This document shows, in pieces, positions 24,835-33,307 of a stretch of 44,661 nt of DNA; within the stretch, counting starts at the first letter, position 1; every line of letters begins with the position of its first letter. The notes below the pieces were generated by a model. That model was given only the letters and a program-made list of their open reading frames with translations, did no database searches and was not told where the DNA came from. Source of the stretch: Haliea sp. (GTDB lineage: Bacteria; Pseudomonadota; Gammaproteobacteria; Pseudomonadales; Halieaceae); assembly GCA_009937575.1 (NCBI GenBank), contig JAACFI010000002.1, positions 1 through 44,661 of the forward strand. The letters are read 5' to 3'. Made by a program: the position numbers and the translations under genes.

Positions 24835-26946
24835 TTATTCAGGCGCCAATCCCGCAGCGGGGTGGGGCACCACCAGCGCATCCAGTCCAACACAATCGTC
24901 CTCCATAAGGCGCACCGGGTTGATATCCACTTCCACAAGGTGATCTGCCAGTGTCACTGCCATCACGGACAGTCGGGCAGCCATTTCACAAAAGCGCTCG
25001 AGCGCCAGTTGAGGCTGCCCGCGCCCGCCATCCAGCAGGGCGCGAAGGTGCAGGCCGTCCAGCGAAGTGCGAGCCTGCCCAGCGCTGAAAGGCGGTCGCA
25101 GGACAATCACGTCTTGCACCGCCTCCGCGTAAATTCCACCCATACCCATCACCACCATGGGGCCGAACTGCGCGTCCCGGAATATACCCAGTATCATTTC
25201 CATTCCGGCCCCGGTCACCATAGGAGCGACCAGTGCCTGTGGGCCCAGCTGCTGAGCCATTCGCGTATAGGCATCCCCCAGCTGTTGCGGATTTCGGAGA
25301 TCGACGGCCACCCCGCCGACATCGGATTTGTGCGCGATACCGGGTGACGCGGTTTTTAGCACCACTGGGTAGGTTATATCGGCCGCCAGGTCGAGTAGCT
25401 GCCCGGCACCATCGATCGCGATACCTTCGATAACGGAAATGCCGAAATCCCGCAGTAACTCAGCGGCTTTGATTTCCGGTACCCATTGCGCATCGCCCAG
25501 GTAGCGCCGCCATCGTTCGACCACCTCATCTGCGACGGGGGCGGGTGGTGGATCGTGAGTGTGGGCCTGGAAATCGCGGTAGGCGAGCAGGCAGCGCACG
25601 CCCACCAGGAAGACCCTGAGGCCATCCACCACGGGAATACCCTCCCGCGTCGCGGCGAGGACCTGTGGGCCGCTGCCCGAGCCCTGGTGATTTGCCACCA
25701 GACATACCGGCTTCCCGGTGGCTTCCCGGGCCGCCCGCAGGTAGTCCAGGTAGGCGGGGTAGATGCCGCCGCCCGGGGCGCGATCGTGCACCACCGCCCC
25801 CAGTGCGGCGCCGGGATCCTGCAGCAGGGCGGTAAAGCATGCAGTCATGTTGGTCGGGGCGTCGGCGCCTCCGCTGCCCCAGGCATCAAGCGGGTTGACG
25901 GGCGGAAGACCCGGGTCCAGAAACTGTTCCAGCCGCTCCACGGTCTCTGGTGCCAGCTTCGCCAGCGGCACCGCCAGCTGCCCGGCGAGGTCGATCGCTA
26001 GCTGGCGCTCGCCACCCGAATCGTGCAGGGTCACCAGTGCGCCCTCGCCCAGGGGAGGAGTACGTGAAAACAGGATGAGTGCTGTCGCCAATTCGGACAT
26101 GTCATCGACACGCTGCACGCCGTAGGCCTCGAACACGGCCTGGTAGCTGGTGTCACTGCCCGCCAGGGCGCCACTGTGGGAAACCGCCAGCTGCGCCGCC
26201 AGCTCGGTTTTACCTACCTTGATGGCGACAACCGGGATCGCCCGCCGGCGGGCTTTCTCGAGCGCGGCGATCAATCGCTCCGGGTGTCGGCTGGTCTCGA
26301 GGAATAGCCCCACGACCCGTGTCTGAGGCTGGTCCAGGGCGAAATCCAGGTAATCCTCGACGGCCAGGCAGAGTTCCTGGCCGGTGGAGGCCGCGAAGCT
26401 GAAATCGAGGCGTTCCTCGCAGTCGAGAACGCCGGACATGCCTGCGCCGGACTGGCTCAGCAGCACCACACCGCCCTTGTGGGCGTGTTCCCGGGTATCG
26501 AATCCTGAAACCCAGACCCGATCAACGAAATTGTAAAAGCCCATACAATTGCCGCCGTGCAGCAGCATGCCCGCATCTGCCGCCTTGTCCCTCACGCGCT
26601 GACTCAGCGACGGCTTCCCGTCGTCTTCCAATTGTAGTGCGGAGAACACGGCGGCGGCAGGAACGCCCAATGCGATCGCCTCGTCGAGACAGGCCTCCAG
26701 TCGCTGGTCGGCGACGGTAAACACCACCAGATCGGGTACTTCGGGTAACGACCGCAGGGAAGGGTGGCAGGCAATACCCCCGGCAGTTTCGCGCCCGGGA
26801 TTAACCGGGTAGATCGCTCCTGTGAATTCACCCTTGTAAAGGTTCACCAGGATTTCGTTGCCGGGCTGGCCGACCCGGTCACTGGCCCCGACGATCGCTA
26901 TCGATTGAGGCCTGAGCAGCGGGTCAAGGCGATGGGGTAGTGTCAT
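24835..26946 (-). CDS. ADP-forming acyl-CoA synthetase (acetate-CoA ligase family)
   Basis: 703 residues with both halves of the NDP-forming acyl-CoA synthetase fused, as in Pat/AcdAB-type chains. The CoA-binding Rossmann start is 'SIAIVGASDRVGQPGN', followed by succinyl-CoA-ligase-like domains with the phosphohistidine in 'AVSHSGALAGSD' (H257). An ATP-grasp part follows from about residue 480 ('YPVVLKTASPGIAHKSDVGG', 'MVVMGMGGIYAEAV', 'LVEVDINPVRL'). It activates a carboxylic acid to its CoA ester with ATP. It lies 6 bases after the GcvT-like gene B in the same transcript, and pairs logically with the acyl-CoA dehydrogenase at 32147. The acid is unknown; relatives act on acetate, pimeloyl, feruloyl and other acids. 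Confidence 0.87.
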   Translation of the reverse strand: MTLPHRLDPLLRPQSIAIVGASDRVGQPGNEILVNLYKGEFTGAIYPVNPGRETAGGIACHPSLRSLPEVPDLVVFTVADQRLEACLDEAIALGVPAAAVFSALQLEDDGKPSLSQRVRDKAADAGMLLHGGNCMGFYNFVDRVWVSGFDTREHAHKGGVVLLSQSGAGMSGVLDCEERLDFSFAASTGQELCLAVEDYLDFALDQPQTRVVGLFLETSRHPERLIAALEKARRRAIPVVAIKVGKTELAAQLAVSHSGALAGSDTSYQAVFEAYGVQRVDDMSELATALILFSRTPPLGEGALVTLHDSGGERQLAIDLAGQLAVPLAKLAPETVERLEQFLDPGLPPVNPLDAWGSGGADAPTNMTACFTALLQDPGAALGAVVHDRAPGGGIYPAYLDYLRAAREATGKPVCLVANHQGSGSGPQVLAATREGIPVVDGLRVFLVGVRCLLAYRDFQAHTHDPPPAPVADEVVERWRRYLGDAQWVPEIKAAELLRDFGISVIEGIAIDGAGQLLDLAADITYPVVLKTASPGIAHKSDVGGVAVDLRNPQQLGDAYTRMAQQLGPQALVAPMVTGAGMEMILGIFRDAQFGPMVVMGMGGIYAEAVQDVIVLRPPFSAGQARTSLDGLHLRALLDGGRGQPQLALERFCEMAARLSVMAVTLADHLVEVDINPVRLMEDDCVGLDALVVPHPAAGLAPE

Positions 26947-26952
26947 GAGTCA

Positions 26953-28137
26953 TCAGCAGGCGTCGGGGGGTGTCGCCCGCCTGCGAGGTGGGTTGAATGG
27001 CGGCGACTCGATCACCCTGCAGGGCGCCAACACCTTGGTCCACTGCAGTTCACGCTGGTAGTAGATTTCCGCCACCAGTTCTTCACCCACCCCCCCGTGG
27101 GGCATCTTCAGCTGCCCCAAGGCCAGGTTGCTTTTAGCGGTGGGGCACCAGGCCGCGGACGTCACTGTGCCGACCTGCTTGCCGTTGAACAAAATGAACG
27201 AGTTATGTGCGGGTTTGTTGCCGTCCACGTCCAGGTAGGCAAAACGATAGCGGGAGCCTTCGGTTTGCTCGCGCAACAGCGCCCGGCGCCCGTTGAATAG
27301 CGGCTTGTCGAAATCGACCAGCCAGCCCAGCCCCAGTTCGAAGGGTGACCGTGAGCGCCCCCGGCGCACTACGTCCTCCGCGGGCATGAAGTCTACCCCC
27401 GCCTGCAGGAAACCGGCTTCGATCCGGGCCATTTCCAGGGCCTCCATGCCGAAGGGCTTGATCATGTAGTCTCGCCCGGCGTCAAACAGGCGATCCCATA
27501 GGGCCTCTGCATGTTCCGGCGCTATCCACAGCTCGTAGCCCAGGTCGCCGGTGAATCCGGTACGGCTGATCATCAGCGGCTGTCCATCGAAGTCAAAGTG
27601 GGCAAGCCCGAAGGGTTTTATCTCTTCAACGCCGCGCAGCCCCATGGCCATCAGGGCCGAGCAGGAGGTTGGCCCCTGCACCGCCAGGGCTGCGATATCG
27701 GCGGACTCGTCGTGAATGGTCACGTCGAAGCCCATCGCTGACCAGTGCAGCCAGTCGGTGGCGCGGGCGTAGGCGCACAGGCGGTAATCATTTTCGCCCA
27801 GGTGGAAGATCGTGCCGTCGTCCATCACCTGCCCGGCATCGTCACACCAGACGGTGTAGCCGACTCGTCCCACCGCGATCTTGCCCACGTTGCGGGTCAC
27901 CAGGCGATTCAGGTAAGCCTCTGCATCGGTCCCGCCGATCCTGTACTTGTTCATGGGGGTGAGATCGAAGACGCCGACCGCATTGCGGATAGCGAAGTAC
28001 TCCAGTTCGACGTCGGTATAGGCATTGGGTGTAGTGTAATCCTTCCAGCTCCCCCAACAATTAAGCTCACAGGCGGCGGCGACCCGCGAATGGAACGGGG
28101 TGGTGAGCATCATGGTATCGTCACTTCGCTGGCTCAT
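26953..28137 (-). CDS. GcvT/DmdA-like folate-dependent aminomethyl- or methyltransferase, module B
   Basis: 394 residues with 'TTPFHSRVAAAC' near the start (DmdA-like), 'VFDLTPMNKYRIGG', 'MDDGTIFHL' with the conserved Asp pair, 'ALAVQGPTSCSALMAMG', 'ISRTGFTGDLGYELWI' and the C-terminal 'SPFELGLGWLVDFDKP'. It is paralogous over its whole length to the gene at 17791-19011, including the tail ending 'ATPPDAC'. The ATG overlaps the stop of flavoprotein 2B (ATGA). The usual T-protein stretch 'VNASN' is replaced in both copies, which suggests a substrate other than aminomethyl-lipoyl GcvH. Expected product: methylene- or methyl-THF. Confidence 0.85.
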   Translation of the reverse strand: MSQRSDDTMMLTTPFHSRVAAACELNCWGSWKDYTTPNAYTDVELEYFAIRNAVGVFDLTPMNKYRIGGTDAEAYLNRLVTRNVGKIAVGRVGYTVWCDDAGQVMDDGTIFHLGENDYRLCAYARATDWLHWSAMGFDVTIHDESADIAALAVQGPTSCSALMAMGLRGVEEIKPFGLAHFDFDGQPLMISRTGFTGDLGYELWIAPEHAEALWDRLFDAGRDYMIKPFGMEALEMARIEAGFLQAGVDFMPAEDVVRRGRSRSPFELGLGWLVDFDKPLFNGRRALLREQTEGSRYRFAYLDVDGNKPAHNSFILFNGKQVGTVTSAAWCPTAKSNLALGQLKMPHGGVGEELVAEIYYQRELQWTKVLAPCRVIESPPFNPPRRRATPPDAC

Positions 28138-29699
28138 GCGGCATCCCCCCGCCTGAGGATTTCCCGCGCCGCGTTGCGTCCCGCCAACCCCATCACCCCA
28201 CCGCCGGGATGGGCGCCGGCTCCACAGAGGTAAAGTCCGTCACAGGGTGTGGCGTACTGGGTGGCGCCCGGGAAGGGCCGCATCATCAGGACCTGGTCCA
28301 TACTCAACTCGCCGTGGTGCCAGTGACCCCCGGTCATACCGAAATCATTTTCCAGGTCGGCTGGGGTTAGAAGCTCTGCCGCGACGATGCGTTGACCAAT
28401 GTCCGGGGCGTAGTCGGCGATGCAGGCAATGAGCTGTTCGATATATCGCTCGCGACATGCCTCCCAGCCTTCGTTTGGCGCATAGGGCGCGAACTGGATA
28501 ATAGCGGAGAGCACATGACCTTCTTCGGGAGCCAGGCTGCGATCGTGCAGGCTGGGAATACTGATATCCATGACCGGGGCAGTGGAATACTCCCGGTATT
28601 TCACCGCGTTGAATGCACTCTCGATGTAGTCCATGTCCGGCGCGATCACCAGCCGCTGGCCCAACTGCTGTTCGCTGAGCCCGGGGAAATCCGGGAGCCG
28701 ATCCAGGGCCAGGTGCAGCTTCACGGTACCGCTGTTAAAGCGGATCTGGCTGACCCGGCGCGCCACACCCGTTTCGATATTGCGGTAGCCCACCAGTTTT
28801 TCGAAGGTCGTTACGGGATCAGCGTTGGAGATCACTACCGGCGCACGCAGCTGCTCGCCGCTGGCCAGGGTCACGCCGCATACCCGACCGGCTTCCAGGT
28901 CGATACTGGTGACTCGCTCGCCGGTTCGAATTTCCACGCCAGCCGCTCGGGCGCTGGCCGCCATGGCCTTGCCCAGCGCGCCCATTCCGCCCTTTAAAAC
29001 GGCAGGACCGTGGTGGCCGAATGAATCACCGAGCCGTCGGTACAGATAACCAAATACCGTGTTCGGGGTGCGCGGTCCCATGTGGGCACCGAGCAGGCTG
29101 TCCAGGCTGAGCAGGGCCTTGAGTTGGGCGCTGTCGAAACTCTCTTCCATCAGGTCGTACATGTTGATGAGGATAACGCGCATCAGGTCGCTCATGCCCT
29201 CGCGGCCGAGCAGTTTCAAACCGAGGCCCAGTTTCAGCAGGTTGAGTCGGTCCGTGACGTTGGATTCGACCAGTTTCGGCGCCCGCGCCTCGAAGGCCTT
29301 GCGCAGCAGCTTCACATATTTGCTGGTGCGAGCATGGAAGACCCGGTACGCCTCCCGGTCCTCCCGGGACACCCGCTCACCCTCCACGCGATCTCCCAGC
29401 AGGGTCAGGTGCTGCCCCTCACGGTCCAGGGATATGGTCTCCAGGTCCCTGGCCGCCCATTCGAGCCCCGAATTCTCCAGGGCGAGATCCTGGATGATAT
29501 CCGGGTGCAACTGGTTGAGCCACTGGGCGCAGGCGGAGACCGAATACCCGGGGGCAAACTCGCGGGTGGCGGCGCAACCGCCCGGTTCATCCCGGACCTC
29601 CAGCACCAGTACGCGCCGACCGGCCCTTGCCAGGTAGTGTGCGCAGACCAGTCCATTGTGGCCGGCGCCAACGAGCAGCACGTCGTACCGATCAGTCAT
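28134..29699 (-). CDS. PYROXD2-like FAD oxidoreductase, module B flavoprotein 2
   Basis: 521 residues with 'DVLLVGAGHNGLVCAHYLA', 'GGCAATREFAPGYSVSACA', the central 'LKGGMGALGKAMAASARAAG', 'MTGGHWHHGELSMDQVLMM', and the C-terminal 'LCGAGAHPGGGVMGLAG' with 'NAAREIL'. It matches flavoprotein 2 of module A at the same position in the module. Its first 8 bases overlap the end of flavoprotein 1B, the same arrangement as in module A, and its stop overlaps the GcvT start. Likely acts with its neighbour on the amine substrate; the reaction is not known for this subfamily. Confidence 0.85.
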   Translation of the reverse strand: MTDRYDVLLVGAGHNGLVCAHYLARAGRRVLVLEVRDEPGGCAATREFAPGYSVSACAQWLNQLHPDIIQDLALENSGLEWAARDLETISLDREGQHLTLLGDRVEGERVSREDREAYRVFHARTSKYVKLLRKAFEARAPKLVESNVTDRLNLLKLGLGLKLLGREGMSDLMRVILINMYDLMEESFDSAQLKALLSLDSLLGAHMGPRTPNTVFGYLYRRLGDSFGHHGPAVLKGGMGALGKAMAASARAAGVEIRTGERVTSIDLEAGRVCGVTLASGEQLRAPVVISNADPVTTFEKLVGYRNIETGVARRVSQIRFNSGTVKLHLALDRLPDFPGLSEQQLGQRLVIAPDMDYIESAFNAVKYREYSTAPVMDISIPSLHDRSLAPEEGHVLSAIIQFAPYAPNEGWEACRERYIEQLIACIADYAPDIGQRIVAAELLTPADLENDFGMTGGHWHHGELSMDQVLMMRPFPGATQYATPCDGLYLCGAGAHPGGGVMGLAGRNAAREILRRGDAA

Positions 29700-31308
29700 C
29701 GGCGTAACCCCCGGGTACCGTGTTCGGCTTATGCAGGTCCCGAAGGATCTCCCGTGCCGCGTTGGCGCCGGGCGCTGCCATTACACCACCACCGGGATGA
29801 GTCGCCGAGCCACACAGGTACATGCCGCCAACGGGGCCGCGGTACTGAGCGTAACCGGGAAATGGCCGATTGAACAACAACTGGTCGAAGGTGAGTTCGC
29901 CCTGGAAGATATTGCCCTCTGTGAGCCCCACCTCAGCCTCGATTTCCGCCGGCGTGCGGGTTTCGCAGTGGAGTATCAGGTCCCTGAAATCCGGGCTGTG
30001 GGCGGCGATCTGGTCAATCACCGACTTTTCGAACCCGGCCTTGTCCTCTGGGGTCCAATCCCCGCCTTGGATTTTCGGCGGGGCGTATTGGACGAACACG
30101 GTCATCATATGTTTCCCGGGTGGAGCCATCGTGGGGTCTGTCTGGGTGGGAATCAGCATGTCCAGGTAGGGGTCCTTTGACCAGGTGCCGGCTTTCCAGT
30201 CGTCGTAGGCACGTTCTAGTCGTTCCAGCGAATCCGAGAAGTGCATGTCCCCCAGCATCAGGGGGCTTTGCTTGTCGAGTCCGGTGAAGGTGGGCAGCCC
30301 GTCCAGGGCGATGTTGAGCTTGCCGGAGGAACCGCGGATCTTGAAGTTCCGTGCCCGGGTTACGAGCTCCGGTGGGAGATCTGACCTGTCCATGATGTCG
30401 AGGAAGGTGCGCTTCGGATCCAGGTTGGAAACCACCACGTCGGCGCGGTACTCGTCACCGTTAGCCAGCGCTACCCCAGTGACCCTGCCGCCGCGCACGA
30501 CAATCTGCCTGACATCGGCGTCACAGATGATTTCGCCGCCGAAAGCCTGGAGGGATTTCGACAGGGCGCTGGCGACCGCCCCCATGCCTCCGCGCGCAAA
30601 ACCCCAGGAACCCACGTTGCCGTCCACATCCCCCATGTAGTGATGCAGCAGTACATAGGCGGTACCCGGGGAATAGACGCCCAGGGCAGTGCCGATAATA
30701 CCCGAACCCGCCATATGGGCCTTGATGACATCCGATTCGAAGTATTCGTCCAGGTAGTCGCCGACGCTCTTGGTCCAGAACCTGAGCGTGTCCGCCAGGC
30801 CCTCTTCGCCCATGGCCAGGAAGGGGGCGGCGAATTCTGCCAGGTCGCGCAGGTCCCTGAGTTTTAGTGAGGTCGGGTCCGGTGGGCGCTTGAGTAGGAA
30901 CGGGCGTATCAGGCGGGTCTGCTTCATCACGTCCGCGGTGTAACGCTCGTAGGCATTGGCATCCCGCTTCGAGTGCCTGGCCATCTCCCGGTACTGGCGG
31001 TTGTGATCGTAGTAGTTGCCGTAGTAATTGCCGTCGCGCTTGAATGTCACCCCGCCACCGTAGGGGACAACCTGCAGCCCGTGCCGGGGTAGCTCCAGGT
31101 CGCGGGCAAGTTCAGGGCGCAGCAGGCTGCAGACGTAAGAGCAGTTGGAGTAGGTCCAGCCCGGGTGCAACTCGCGGCTGACCGTGGCCCCGCCGATGTA
31201 GGGGTTGCGTTCCAGTACGGCAACCCTGAGCCCCGCTTTGGCCAGGTAGGCCGCGTTGGTGAGGCCGTTGTGGCCGGCGCCGATGACGATCGCGTCATAC
31301 TTGTTCAC
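29692..31308 (-). CDS. PYROXD2-like FAD oxidoreductase, module B flavoprotein 1
   Basis: The start is taken as GTG 31308 (V-N-K-Y-D-A-I-V-I-G), preceded by GCGGGGAAA. This gives 538 residues, the same length as its paralogue in module A; a GTG nine codons upstream (31335) is the alternative. Motifs: 'AIVIGAGHNGLTNAAYLA', 'IGGATVSRELHPGWTYSN', 'WGFARGGMGAVASALSKS', 'RNFKIRGSSGKLNIALDG', and C-terminal 'YLCGSATHPGGGVMAAPG' with 'NAAREIL'. By eye it is well over half identical to module A flavoprotein 1. It is the first gene of a minus-strand set (flavoprotein 1B, 2B, GcvT B, acyl-CoA synthetase) that starts opposite the BetI-like regulator. Confidence 0.84.
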   Translation of the reverse strand: MNKYDAIVIGAGHNGLTNAAYLAKAGLRVAVLERNPYIGGATVSRELHPGWTYSNCSYVCSLLRPELARDLELPRHGLQVVPYGGGVTFKRDGNYYGNYYDHNRQYREMARHSKRDANAYERYTADVMKQTRLIRPFLLKRPPDPTSLKLRDLRDLAEFAAPFLAMGEEGLADTLRFWTKSVGDYLDEYFESDVIKAHMAGSGIIGTALGVYSPGTAYVLLHHYMGDVDGNVGSWGFARGGMGAVASALSKSLQAFGGEIICDADVRQIVVRGGRVTGVALANGDEYRADVVVSNLDPKRTFLDIMDRSDLPPELVTRARNFKIRGSSGKLNIALDGLPTFTGLDKQSPLMLGDMHFSDSLERLERAYDDWKAGTWSKDPYLDMLIPTQTDPTMAPPGKHMMTVFVQYAPPKIQGGDWTPEDKAGFEKSVIDQIAAHSPDFRDLILHCETRTPAEIEAEVGLTEGNIFQGELTFDQLLFNRPFPGYAQYRGPVGGMYLCGSATHPGGGVMAAPGANAAREILRDLHKPNTVPGGYADD

Positions 31309-31396
31309 ATGTTTCCCCGCCGCCTCTCCGCTCACATTCCGGGATCATCCATCCGGATAGCGAGCATGCCACGAGGAAGCGTGGACGTGCAACCGC

Positions 31397-31415
31397 GAAT
31401 GAACGATCATTCATT
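31397..31415. promoter_or_regulatory. Operator-like site before the BetI-like gene (GAATGAACGATCATTCATT)
   Basis: A 19-base site with a palindromic centre (GAATGA-ACGA-TCATTC) in the divergent gap between module B and the BetI-like regulator. It is identical at 17 of 19 bases to the site at 40921-40939 before the TonB receptor. It abuts a weak candidate promoter for the regulator (TTGTTG at 31415, TTTAAG at 31439). The likely ligand is the adjacent TetR-family protein, giving autoregulation plus control of module B. Confidence 0.55.
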
Positions 31416-31492
31416 TGTTGTGTCGGTGAAGAGCATGGTTTAAGGTCTCTGGCTGGGCTCAAGCCCAGGCATGCAGAACAGGTAATCAGCCC

Positions 31493-32140
31493 GTGAGCAA
31501 GAGCAGTAAAACGCGCAAAACCAGCCGGCGGTCCCTGCCCAGGGAAGTTCGCCGGGAGCAGCTGATCCTGGCGACCATCAAGTGCATCGAAAAGAACGGT
31601 CTGTCGGGAACGACCATGGCGCAGGTCACTCGCGAGGCGGGACTCAGTCTCGGCATCGCCAACCTGCACTTTGAGAGTAAAGACAAGCTGCTGATCGAAA
31701 CGCTGAAGTACATCACCGAGGAATATAACCTCGGACTTGCGGCCATTATGGAGGACGATCGTTACCCCACCACCTCCAGCCGCATCGAGGCAGTGCTCAA
31801 ATTTGATTTCAGCCCCGCCGTGATTCGCAAGGATAAACTGGCGGTGTGGGTCGCATTCTGGGGAGAGGCAAGGGCGCGCCCGACCTACCAGCGCATCTGC
31901 CTGCGCTCGGACCTCTCCGCGGAAGATGCCACACGCAAACTCTTTAAGGCGGCAATCGAAGAGGGCCGCTACAAAAACCAGGACGCGGCCATCCTCGCTT
32001 CGGGTTACACGGCAATGATAGATGGGTTATGGCTGGACCTGCTGCTCTGTCCCGCACACCTGACGAAAAAGAAGGCCAGGAAGGTCGCGAGAAACTACCT
32101 GGCCAACGCGCTTCCAGATCATATCCCCCAGGAGCCCTGA
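31493..32140 (+). CDS. BetI-like TetR-family regulator
   Basis: 215 residues from a GTG start, preceded by CAGG; an ATG slightly upstream is out of frame. The helix-turn-helix lies at about 40-60 ('MAQVTREAGLSLGIANLHF') and the C-terminal domain is BetI-like ('AVWVAFWGEARARPTYQRI', 'YTAMIDGLWLDLLLCP'). BetI is the choline-responsive repressor of glycine betaine synthesis, and relatives sense other quaternary amines. It is followed after 6 bases by the acyl-CoA dehydrogenase and then the Pot transporter, so regulator and transport are one transcript. It is related to the N-terminal half of the TetR-GNAT protein ('EAR.R..YQRIC'). Confidence 0.88.
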   Translation: MSKSSKTRKTSRRSLPREVRREQLILATIKCIEKNGLSGTTMAQVTREAGLSLGIANLHFESKDKLLIETLKYITEEYNLGLAAIMEDDRYPTTSSRIEAVLKFDFSPAVIRKDKLAVWVAFWGEARARPTYQRICLRSDLSAEDATRKLFKAAIEEGRYKNQDAAILASGYTAMIDGLWLDLLLCPAHLTKKKARKVARNYLANALPDHIPQEP

Positions 32141-32146
32141 TCCAGT

Positions 32147-33307
32147 ATGCAGCTAGAACACAGCGAACAAACCCGGACCTGGCAGCAAGCTGTACGCGCG
32201 TACGTGGACACACTGCTGATCCCCAATGAAGTAGAAGCCGAGTTGAACGGTGGAGAGCTGCCTGCCTCCACCATGCGCAAGATCCAGGATGCGGCTATGG
32301 CCCTCGGCCTGCCGGGTATGGATGCGCCGTCTGGGCAGGGTGGCCTGGGCAAAAGCATGGTCGACCAGGTGGCTGCATGGGAAGTGCTCGGAAGGGCGAC
32401 CAACGCACTGTGCTGGTGTTTCCCCGAGGCGCAATCTTGGATGTACGAGGCCTGTGGCGACAGCGATTACCAGTTGGAAAACTACATCCGTCCGCTCCTG
32501 GAAGGCCGGCGGCGGGAGGCCTACGCCATTACCGAGGCCGAATCGGGATCCCACGAGGTGATCAATACCACCGCCCGGTCAACGGGTCAGGGTTACCGGA
32601 TAGACGGCGAGAAATGGTTCGTCACCAGCGGCAACCTTGCGGATTTTTTCTTCCTGCAGGCCAGGACCGACGAGGGCGGCGACGCCCTGTTTCTGGTCGA
32701 CAAGGATTCCCCGGGCATCGAGATGGTGGATAACCCGCTGTTCTCACATACATTCCCTTCCCATCATCCCACCTACCGTTTCAGTAATGTCGAGGTTCCG
32801 GGGCGCAATCGCATCGGCGGTCCCGGCTCCGGCATGGATTACAGCCGCAGCTGGTTCCGCCACGAACGAATGACTATCTCCGCGCGGATGCTGGGCGCGG
32901 CGGAGCGCATGATCGAAGAGGCTACAGAGTGGGCTCGCCAGCGAGACATCCAGGGAGAGAAACTGATCGACAAGCAGGCCATCCAGTTCATGCTGGCAGA
33001 TTGCGCTACCGAGCTATGGGCCGCCAGGTTGATGGTGTACGAAGCGGCGGCCGCCCACGACAACCAGGAGGATCTCAAGAAGCTCCACACCCGCTGTTCG
33101 ATGGTCAAGCTTTATGCCACGGAAATGGCCAACCGGGTTGCCGACCGGTGCCTGCAGATCTGGGGCGGCCGGGGTTACCGGCGCGACAATGCCGTGGAGC
33201 GCTTCTTCCGTGAGGTCCGGGTGGACCGAATCTGGGAAGGCAGCAGTGAGATCCAGCGAATGATCATCGCCGGGGCCCTGAAAAAGCGCGGCCTGGAAGG
33301 CATGTAG
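32147..33307 (+). CDS. Acyl-CoA dehydrogenase
   Basis: 386 residues, the normal length. The fold is visible from the N-terminal helices to 'AYAITEAESGSHEVINTTA' and 'GYRIDGEKWFVTSGNLADFF' in the middle strand domain. At the C-terminus are 'LQIWGGRGYRRDNAVERFFR' and 'RIWEGSSEIQRMI', where E364 is at the usual catalytic base position. It oxidises an acyl-CoA at alpha,beta with FAD and passes electrons to ETF. Its stop shares one base with the GTG of the binding-protein gene (TAGTG), so it is embedded in the transporter operon, unusual for fatty-acid degradation and more like CaiA- or amine-derived acid pathways. Specific substrate unknown. Confidence 0.87.
   Translation: MQLEHSEQTRTWQQAVRAYVDTLLIPNEVEAELNGGELPASTMRKIQDAAMALGLPGMDAPSGQGGLGKSMVDQVAAWEVLGRATNALCWCFPEAQSWMYEACGDSDYQLENYIRPLLEGRRREAYAITEAESGSHEVINTTARSTGQGYRIDGEKWFVTSGNLADFFFLQARTDEGGDALFLVDKDSPGIEMVDNPLFSHTFPSHHPTYRFSNVEVPGRNRIGGPGSGMDYSRSWFRHERMTISARMLGAAERMIEEATEWARQRDIQGEKLIDKQAIQFMLADCATELWAARLMVYEAAAAHDNQEDLKKLHTRCSMVKLYATEMANRVADRCLQIWGGRGYRRDNAVERFFREVRVDRIWEGSSEIQRMIIAGALKKRGLEGM

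Noticed and set aside
14641-31308. Module duplication as an assembly artefact
   Set aside because: The copies are diverged in protein sequence throughout and are flanked by different genes, so they are true paralogues.
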